A DNA stretch of 18,858 nt from JBCBSZ01 sp039185015 (GTDB taxonomy: Bacteria > Actinomycetota > Acidimicrobiia > Acidimicrobiales > Poriferisodalaceae). Every line of letters begins with the position of its first letter. Within the stretch, counting starts at the first letter, position 1. A model generated the notes under the pieces. That model did no database searches. It had not been told where the DNA came from and worked only from the letters and a program-made list of their open reading frames with translations. The stretch is from positions 1-18,858 of the forward strand of contig JBCDAU010000064.1 of assembly GCA_039185015.1 (NCBI GenBank), in the 5' to 3' direction. This document shows positions 14,390-18,858 of this stretch, in pieces. The position numbers and the translations under genes were made by a program.

Positions 14390-16938
14390 GATGCGGTCTC
14401 CATCGCCGGTTCGGGTGCTTCGTCGACCACGTGCTCCGGCGGCGGCGTCGCCGGCGGCGGCCCGTGGGCATCGTGCCCGCCGCCCCGGATACGGAGCACC
14501 AGCGAGCGGATGAACAGCGCGAGGCCGGCACCCAGGAAGGGCATCCACAGCATCGAGTACGAGTCGACCCGGAGCGGCCACACGAGCCAACCGAGGACGT
14601 AGCCGACCAGCGCCACCGGGCCGTAGCGCTTGGCCCACAGCACGGCCTCGCCGCCGACGTCACCGAGGCTCGGGTTCAGACCGCCCAGGGCGAGCGCGAG
14701 GAGCGCGGTGGCCACCAGGGCCGCGACCCCGAAGATCGCCATCCGAGCGATCGTGCCGTCGACGATGTCGACGTGGAACACGCCGAGCGCCCAGCCGATC
14801 GCGATCGCACCGACACCGAGGCCGGCCGGGATCGCACGACCGTCCCGGTAGGCGGTCCGGATGGTCTGGACGCCGGGGATGATCCTGGCCAACCAGTTAC
14901 CGAACATCCGCATGATCCCTTGGAAGAAGGGGGCGATGCCCTCGGGGTGGATGATCGCGGTGACCACGAGGCCGAGGCCGCCGAGCACGCCGAGGTACTG
15001 GTTGAGGTTGGCGTCGTGGAAGAAGTAGTTCGACACCGTCGGCACGAACGAACCGGCCACGATCGCTCCGGCGACGATGCCGCCGTTGATCGACGTGACA
15101 CCTCCGAGGTAGGCGAAGGCGAGCACGGTGAGGCTGGCGAGATAGGGGAAGTTCGCCGAGGACACCTCGACCTGCTTGAAGCCGAGCATGACGCCGCCGA
15201 TGCCGGCGATCGCGGCGCTGATCCCGAAGGCGAGCAGCTTGGTCTTGGCGACGTTGATGCCGGCCGCCGACGCGGCGCCCTCGTTGGCCCGCACCGCCAG
15301 GAACCGTCTCCCGGTGCCCGTGTTCCGGATGTTGGCCACGGCGAAGGCGCAGAGACACAACACGATGACGGCGAAGATCGAGAACGCGGCGTTCTCGTTC
15401 TGCTGCCGCACGCTGCGTGCGCCGATCTCGATGCCGAAGAACGTCGGATCCTTCACGAAGGCCGGCACGCCGGCTCGAAGCTCGGTGAGCTCCTCGTTCT
15501 CGAGGAACAGGGACTGGATGGCGATCGCGGCCGAGATGGTCACGACGGCCAGTTGGACACCGCGGATCCGGAGCGCCGGCAACCCGAGGAGGAGGCCGAC
15601 CAGGATCGCGGCGACGACGCCGATCACCGCGGCGATGGGCCACGGGAAGCCCGGTCCCTCGACCGGAACGAGGTTGGACCCCCGTCCGACGCCGTCGGCC
15701 ATCATCCTGGCCATCACGAACGCCGCGACGCCGCTCAGCGACATCTGCGCCAGGGAGATCTGGCCCACGTACCCGGTCAGCACGACCATCGACAGCATGA
15801 TGATCATGAACACCAGGCCGGTCTGGATGGCGTTGGCGAAGATCGTCAACTGACCCGAGTTCTCGAAGAGGATGGCGAAGAACGTCACGACCGCGGTCCA
15901 CACGAGAGCGTGCTCGAAGACCCGGACGGGCTTCGGGGACAGCGGGAGGCGCTTCTCCTCGACCGTGCCGCGAGACGGCAGCGACCGGCCACGCAGGAAC
16001 AACACCAGGACGATCACCAGCAACGGGATGGCGTCGCGCACACCGTTCTGGATCGCCGTCGGGAACCAGTCGAGGTTGTTCTGGAAGAGCGTCTGCACCG
16101 CGCCGAGGCCGAGGCCGCCGGCGACCGCCCACGGCACCGAGGTGAGGCTGCCGATCAGGGCGGCGGCGAGCGCCGGCACCACCAGCGCGGTGAGGCCGAT
16201 CGGCGTGATCGCTCCCTGCAACGGACCGACGATGATGGCTGCGGCGGTCGCGATGACCGAGGCGGCGACCCAGTTGATGGCGGCGAGTGACTGCGGGTTG
16301 TACCCGAGCAGCATGGCGCCCTTCTCGTTGCCGGCGGCGGCTCGGGTCGCGAGGCCGAAGCGGGTGAAGCGGTAGACCGCCCAGAGCACGACACCGAGGA
16401 CCACGGCGAAGAAGAAGGCGTAGACCGTGTTGCGGGGGAAGGCCCGACCGAGACCGAGGAAGTTCTCGATCGGTTCGTCCGGCACCACCGATCGTGGGAC
16501 CGGGAAGGAGTTGCCGAAGTTCACCAGCGCCACGCCCTGCAGGTACAGGGCGATACCGAGCGCAGCCACGACCTTGCCCAGCGGCGCGGCGTTTCGGAGT
16601 GGGCGGAAGACGAGGTAGTGGGCGGCGAAACCGATCAGGGCGGCCATCGCCAGCGCCAGGATGATCGACGGGACCATCGGCCAGGTGCCGTCGCTGTCGA
16701 GCGTGATGCGCACGGGCAGGTTGACCGTGTGCGTCGGGAGGATGTCCACCCAGGGCAGGAACATCTCGCCACGGTTCCAGGCCGTGTCGAAGGTGAACAT
16801 GCCGTACATGGCGAACGCGCCATGGGCGAAGTTGATGACGCCCGAGCCCTTGTAGACGACGACCAGACCGGCGCCGAGGAGCGCGTACAGCGACCCCAAG
16901 CCGAAGCCCAGCAACAGGAAGAAGATGATCTCGCTCAC
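14386..16938 (-). CDS. HAAT-family ABC permease, LivH-LivM fusion with extra C-terminal membrane domain (copy 2)
   Basis: Membrane protein of 850 residues, about 180 longer than copy 1. Residues about 1-310 are LivH-like (contact loop RAAAGNEKGAMLLGYN at 199-214) and about 350-680 LivM-like (GQISLAQMSLSGVAAF at 392-407; GRRFLAVRANEGAASAAGIN at 543-562). After the normal LivM end, residues about 689-821 add four hydrophobic segments, followed by a Pro/Glu-rich cytoplasmic-type tail (822-850). GTG at 16938 is chosen: AGGGG lies 6 nt upstream and the protein begins with the first membrane helix; GTG at 16980 lacks a good site. It is the first permease after the lipoprotein gene and is coupled to livG by ATGA. 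Its role is import across the cytoplasmic membrane together with LivG/LivF. Confidence 0.92.
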   Translation of the reverse strand: MSEIIFFLLLGFGLGSLYALLGAGLVVVYKGSGVINFAHGAFAMYGMFTFDTAWNRGEMFLPWVDILPTHTVNLPVRITLDSDGTWPMVPSIILALAMAALIGFAAHYLVFRPLRNAAPLGKVVAALGIALYLQGVALVNFGNSFPVPRSVVPDEPIENFLGLGRAFPRNTVYAFFFAVVLGVVLWAVYRFTRFGLATRAAAGNEKGAMLLGYNPQSLAAINWVAASVIATAAAIIVGPLQGAITPIGLTALVVPALAAALIGSLTSVPWAVAGGLGLGAVQTLFQNNLDWFPTAIQNGVRDAIPLLVIVLVLFLRGRSLPSRGTVEEKRLPLSPKPVRVFEHALVWTAVVTFFAILFENSGQLTIFANAIQTGLVFMIIMLSMVVLTGYVGQISLAQMSLSGVAAFVMARMMADGVGRGSNLVPVEGPGFPWPIAAVIGVVAAILVGLLLGLPALRIRGVQLAVVTISAAIAIQSLFLENEELTELRAGVPAFVKDPTFFGIEIGARSVRQQNENAAFSIFAVIVLCLCAFAVANIRNTGTGRRFLAVRANEGAASAAGINVAKTKLLAFGISAAIAGIGGVMLGFKQVEVSSANFPYLASLTVLAFAYLGGVTSINGGIVAGAIVAGSFVPTVSNYFFHDANLNQYLGVLGGLGLVVTAIIHPEGIAPFFQGIMRMFGNWLARIIPGVQTIRTAYRDGRAIPAGLGVGAIAIGWALGVFHVDIVDGTIARMAIFGVAALVATALLALALGGLNPSLGDVGGEAVLWAKRYGPVALVGYVLGWLVWPLRVDSYSMLWMPFLGAGLALFIRSLVLRIRGGGHDAHGPPPATPPPEHVVDEAPEPAMETAS
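16301..16374. repeat. Paralogous repeat, copy 2 (in LivHM fusion 2)
   Basis: Partner of 12211-12284 (8 mismatches in 74). It encodes the same LivH loop and shows that the two fused permeases derive from a common ancestor. Confidence 0.8.
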
Positions 16939-16986
16939 GTAGGTCCCCTGATCCCCTTGCCGAGCTTGGACGAGTAGCACCCGATC

Positions 16987-17025
16987 GGGGCGGCCCGAGG
17001 CGCTCGGTGAGCCTCGGGCCGCCCC
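16987..17025 (-). terminator. Strong stem-loop between lipoprotein and permease genes
   Basis: A perfect 15-bp inverted repeat, GGGGCGGCCCGAGGC (16987-17001) and GCCTCGGGCCGCCCC (17011-17025), encloses a 9-nt loop. It begins about 28 nt after the lipoprotein stop. No T-run follows, as is common in high-GC actinobacteria, so it may be a partial terminator or an mRNA 3'-end stabiliser that keeps lipoprotein mRNA in excess over permease mRNA. Confidence 0.75.
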
Positions 17026-17053
17026 GGTTCACGACCGGGTGGTCAGGTGTGGC

Positions 17054-18544
17054 TTAGTTCGGCGTCGGGCGCAGCTCGGTGCCGGCAACGAGATCGATCG
17101 CGTTCAGGAACGGCGTGATCTCGTTGAGCTGCGTGCCGTCCCACTGCGAGATGCTGATGGGAGCGGAGCAGACGGCGACGTACGGCGCCGGAGCGTTGGC
17201 GCAGTCGAGCGGCGCGTTGGCGAACGACGGCGCCGTGCCGTCGGTGGCCGCGAAGCCGGCGGCGATCGCCTCACCGGTGACGTCACCGTCGAGCGCCGAG
17301 GCGATCTCGTAGATCGACATCATGACCGTGAAGCCCTGGCCGGCGAAGCCGGTGAACAGCAGGTCCTCGGAGAGGCCGTACTCCGGTGCCTTCTCCCGAT
17401 ACGTCGTGACGTAGCGGAGGTGGTCACTGCCCTCTTCGAGCGCCTCGGGCGGCGTCAGCAGGCCGTTCTGGGTGCCCGTGAAGTAGATCCCGACGGCGAG
17501 GTCACCAGCGGCAGCCGCGGCCTCGAAGTCGGTGCAGGCGCCCGAGAGCACCAGCGGGATCTGATCCGGGGTCCAGCCCAGCCGGCCGAGCGCATCGACG
17601 AAGGTCCAGCAGTCCGAGCCCTGCGCCGAGAAGATGATCACGTCAGGATCGAAGTCCAGGACCTCGGTGGCCTGCGGGGTCACGTCCGGAGCGGCGGGCA
17701 GCACGGGCACGCCGATGTGCTCGAGGTCGGGCATCGAACCCGCGAGCTCCGAGGTGCCCGGCTCGGTGCCGGCGAGAACGTCGAGCGGCTTCTGCTCGAG
17801 ATCGGCGTAGCAGACCACACCCGGAGGCGTATCGGCCCACGGCACGGCGACTCGGTTGACCGGCTCACCGGTGATCTCCGGGATGTTCTGGGTCGCGAAC
17901 TGGACCAGACCGGTGTGGACGCCGAGGCAGCCACCACCGGCACCGATCGAGAACACACCGGGGCTCGTGAAGTCGGCGATCGTGATCGGCGTACCGACGA
18001 TCACCGGGATGTTCGAACCCTGGTAGATCGGGAAGTGGTTGCCGAAGAAGTTCAACGTCGACACGGCCAGGTCGACACCACCGGCCGACAGCTCGTTCGC
18101 GCAGCGCTGCGAGTCATCAGGAGTGATCGCCATCGTGCAGATCTCGAGCTCGATGGGACGCCCACCGAGACCGCCGAGCTCGGCGTTGATGTAATCGGCC
18201 GCGGCCTGTGCCGCCTGGGAGTACTCCGGGAACGACCCGGCCGGATCACCCTCCGGGTTCTGGATGCCGATCCGGATCGGCTCACCGTCGGCGACCATGG
18301 CCTCACCGCCATCGTCACCACCGGCATCATCGCCACCGGCGTCATCGCCACCCTCGTCGGCCGGAGCCTCCGTGGTGTCGCCACCGGCGTCATCGCCACC
18401 CTCGTCGGCCGGAGCCTCCGTGGTGTCGCCCCCTGACTCGGTGTCGCCACCGTCGTCGTCATCGCTGTCACCGCAGGCCGCCGCGACGAGCGCGAACGAG
18501 AACAACAGCGCCAGCAAACGCATCAACGCAGTGCGAGATCGCAC
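17054..18544 (-). CDS. Substrate-binding lipoprotein of HAAT-type ABC importer
   Basis: Extracytoplasmic solute receptor of 496 residues, type I periplasmic-binding fold (LivK/urea/amide-binding class). The lipoprotein signal has an n-region MRSRTALMR, hydrophobic core LLALLFSFALV and lipobox AAAC with the lipidated Cys24. Residues 25-84 are an Asp/Gly-rich linker with two copies of a 16-residue repeat. The ligand-binding body starts at about residue 88 (EPIRIGIQNPEGD) and carries eight further cysteines. GTG at 18544 is preferred: GGAGG lies 5 nt upstream; the in-frame ATG at 18523 has no such site but would still leave a usable signal. It is the first gene of the importer operon and probably the specificity determinant. 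The ligand is unknown. Confidence 0.93.
   Translation of the reverse strand: MRSRTALMRLLALLFSFALVAAACGDSDDDDGGDTESGGDTTEAPADEGGDDAGGDTTEAPADEGGDDAGGDDAGGDDGGEAMVADGEPIRIGIQNPEGDPAGSFPEYSQAAQAAADYINAELGGLGGRPIELEICTMAITPDDSQRCANELSAGGVDLAVSTLNFFGNHFPIYQGSNIPVIVGTPITIADFTSPGVFSIGAGGGCLGVHTGLVQFATQNIPEITGEPVNRVAVPWADTPPGVVCYADLEQKPLDVLAGTEPGTSELAGSMPDLEHIGVPVLPAAPDVTPQATEVLDFDPDVIIFSAQGSDCWTFVDALGRLGWTPDQIPLVLSGACTDFEAAAAAGDLAVGIYFTGTQNGLLTPPEALEEGSDHLRYVTTYREKAPEYGLSEDLLFTGFAGQGFTVMMSIYEIASALDGDVTGEAIAAGFAATDGTAPSFANAPLDCANAPAPYVAVCSAPISISQWDGTQLNEITPFLNAIDLVAGTELRPTPN
18330..18430. repeat. Exact 48-bp tandem repeat in lipoprotein linker
   Basis: The sequence is identical at a 48-base shift from 18330 to 18430, about 2.1 copies. 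It encodes GGDTTEAPADEGGDDA twice in the acidic linker. The perfect identity suggests recent duplication and possible length variation between strains. Confidence 0.9.
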
Positions 18545-18545
18545 T
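18530..18545 (-). promoter_or_regulatory. Inverted repeat enclosing the lipoprotein start codon
   Basis: AGTGCGA and TCGCACT flank a 2-base centre. In the mRNA this can fold as a 6-bp stem with a 4-nt loop whose 5' arm contains the GUG start. It could limit translation initiation or, as DNA, serve as a regulator site. Confidence 0.5.
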
Positions 18546-18624
18546 ATCCCCTCCAATGGTCGGGTCCCCTCTCGGTGTCGATCGCGCGCCCCGCTCCCCC
18601 GCAGGGGCACGACGTCGACGCACA

Positions 18625-18655
18625 GAGTCAACAGGTGACGCCTGTCACGAGTCAA
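18625..18655. promoter_or_regulatory. Candidate operator/promoter element of the importer operon
   Basis: The palindrome GTGAC-gcct-GTCAC (18635-18648) is flanked by direct repeats GAGTCAA at 18625-18631 and 18649-18655, 24 bases apart. On the minus strand each flank reads TTGACTC, close to the -35 consensus. The layout suits a dimeric regulator covering the promoter about 80-110 nt upstream of the lipoprotein start. Confidence 0.4.
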
Positions 18656-18663
18656 ACTCCGGC

Positions 18664-18683
18664 CCCGGCCGATCGCGGCCGGG
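18664..18683. terminator. GC-rich hairpin next to the G-runs
   Basis: CCCGGCCG and CGGCCGGG form an 8-bp stem around ATCG. It could end transcription from a gene to the right, or it may simply be where sequencing failed, since the homopolymer begins 10 bases later. Confidence 0.35.
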
Positions 18684-18693
18684 CCACCCGGTC

Positions 18694-18782
18694 GGGGGGG
18701 GGGGGGGGGGGGGGGGGGGCGCGGGGGGGCGCCGCGCGCGGCCCCCCGGGGGGGGGCCCCGCCGGGGGGGGGGGGGGGGGGG
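18694..18782. other. All-G/C tract with G homopolymers, probable artefact
   Basis: These 89 bases contain no A or T, with a 26-G run (18694-18719), a 19-G run (18764-18782) and shorter G and C runs between. This looks like low-quality two-colour sequencing signal or a mis-assembled contig end rather than genomic sequence. Confidence 0.75.
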
Positions 18783-18858
18783 CGACGGGATCCGGGCTCG
18801 ATGTGGTGGAGAGACGGCGGGGGCACCACGAAGGTCGGGTATACGTCTGCTAATCGAC
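18783..18858. other. Terminal 76 bases beyond the G tract, uncertain origin
   Basis: Normal-looking mixed sequence in which no gene can be identified. Because it is joined through the suspect G tract, its linkage to the rest of the window should not be assumed. Confidence 0.5.

Larger units (their letters stand above)
18545..18693. other. Upstream region of the importer operon
   Basis: No gene is seen here. On the minus strand it carries the GGAGG ribosome binding site, two TTGACT boxes that could be -35 elements, a palindrome between them, and a GC-rich hairpin next to the G-runs. No TAnnnT box at the right spacing was found, so the promoter is not located exactly. Confidence 0.6.

Noticed and set aside
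14431..16290. Plus-strand 619-codon open frame opposite LivHM fusion 2
   Set aside because: The translation is dominated by Arg, Asp, Glu and Gly with no domain, while the opposite strand encodes an obvious permease.
18800..18858. Possible partial tRNA-Ser(GCT), because CTGCTAA resembles its anticodon loop
   Set aside because: The flanking five bases on each side do not form an anticodon stem (only two pairs), there is no D-arm or T-arm match, and the sequence ends at the window edge next to a suspect tract.

Overview
The window is very GC-rich DNA with dense coding, many GTG/TTG starts, purine-rich ribosome binding sites and little space between genes. Together with LivHM-type permeases, several redox enzymes and an acidic-linker lipoprotein, this suggests a high-GC actinobacterium, perhaps of the Acidimicrobiia. 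That assignment is inferred from style and gene content, because no rRNA or other phylogenetic marker is present. The left edge cuts a P450 gene. The right end runs into all-G/C sequence with long G homopolymers that looks like an assembly or sequencing artefact.

Layout. (1) 1-3204, plus strand: a tightly coupled set of a cytochrome P450 (5' truncated), an SDR of the enoyl/dienoyl-CoA reductase look, an APH-fold phosphotransferase and a small helical protein of unknown function. (2) 3276-4658, plus: an orphan NuoF-like flavo-iron-sulfur protein, convergent with (3) 4660-5247, minus: a carboxymuconolactone decarboxylase/AhpD-like protein, which is divergent from (4) 5284-5742, plus: a SnoaL-like protein. 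(5) 5746-7485, minus: a PEP-synthase/rifampin-phosphotransferase-like protein that keeps the phospho-histidine domain but has no ATP-binding domain. It is divergent from (6) 7577-10790, plus: a second P450, an FMN split-barrel protein and a CPA1-type cation/proton antiporter with a TrkA-C-like tail. (7) 10794-18544, minus: a five-gene ABC importer of the branched-chain amino acid (HAAT) class, transcribed as lipoprotein, LivH-LivM fusion, LivG, LivF, second LivH-LivM fusion.

How the parts may fit together (inference). Regions 1-6 look like accessory catabolism of a hydrophobic, perhaps CoA-activated, compound: two P450 hydroxylases, a reductase, a possible NADH-driven electron donor, two phosphoryl-transfer type proteins, an AhpD-like and a SnoaL-like protein. 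The importer in region 7 could supply the substrate. No ferredoxin gene is visible. Nothing in the sequence fixes the substrate.

Most notable are the split dikinase-like protein back to back with a P450 across a symmetric pair of candidate -10 boxes, the double fused permease with an extra C-terminal membrane domain in one copy, the orphan NuoF-like protein, and a hairpin that encloses the lipoprotein start codon. No tRNA, rRNA, CRISPR array or insertion sequence was found.
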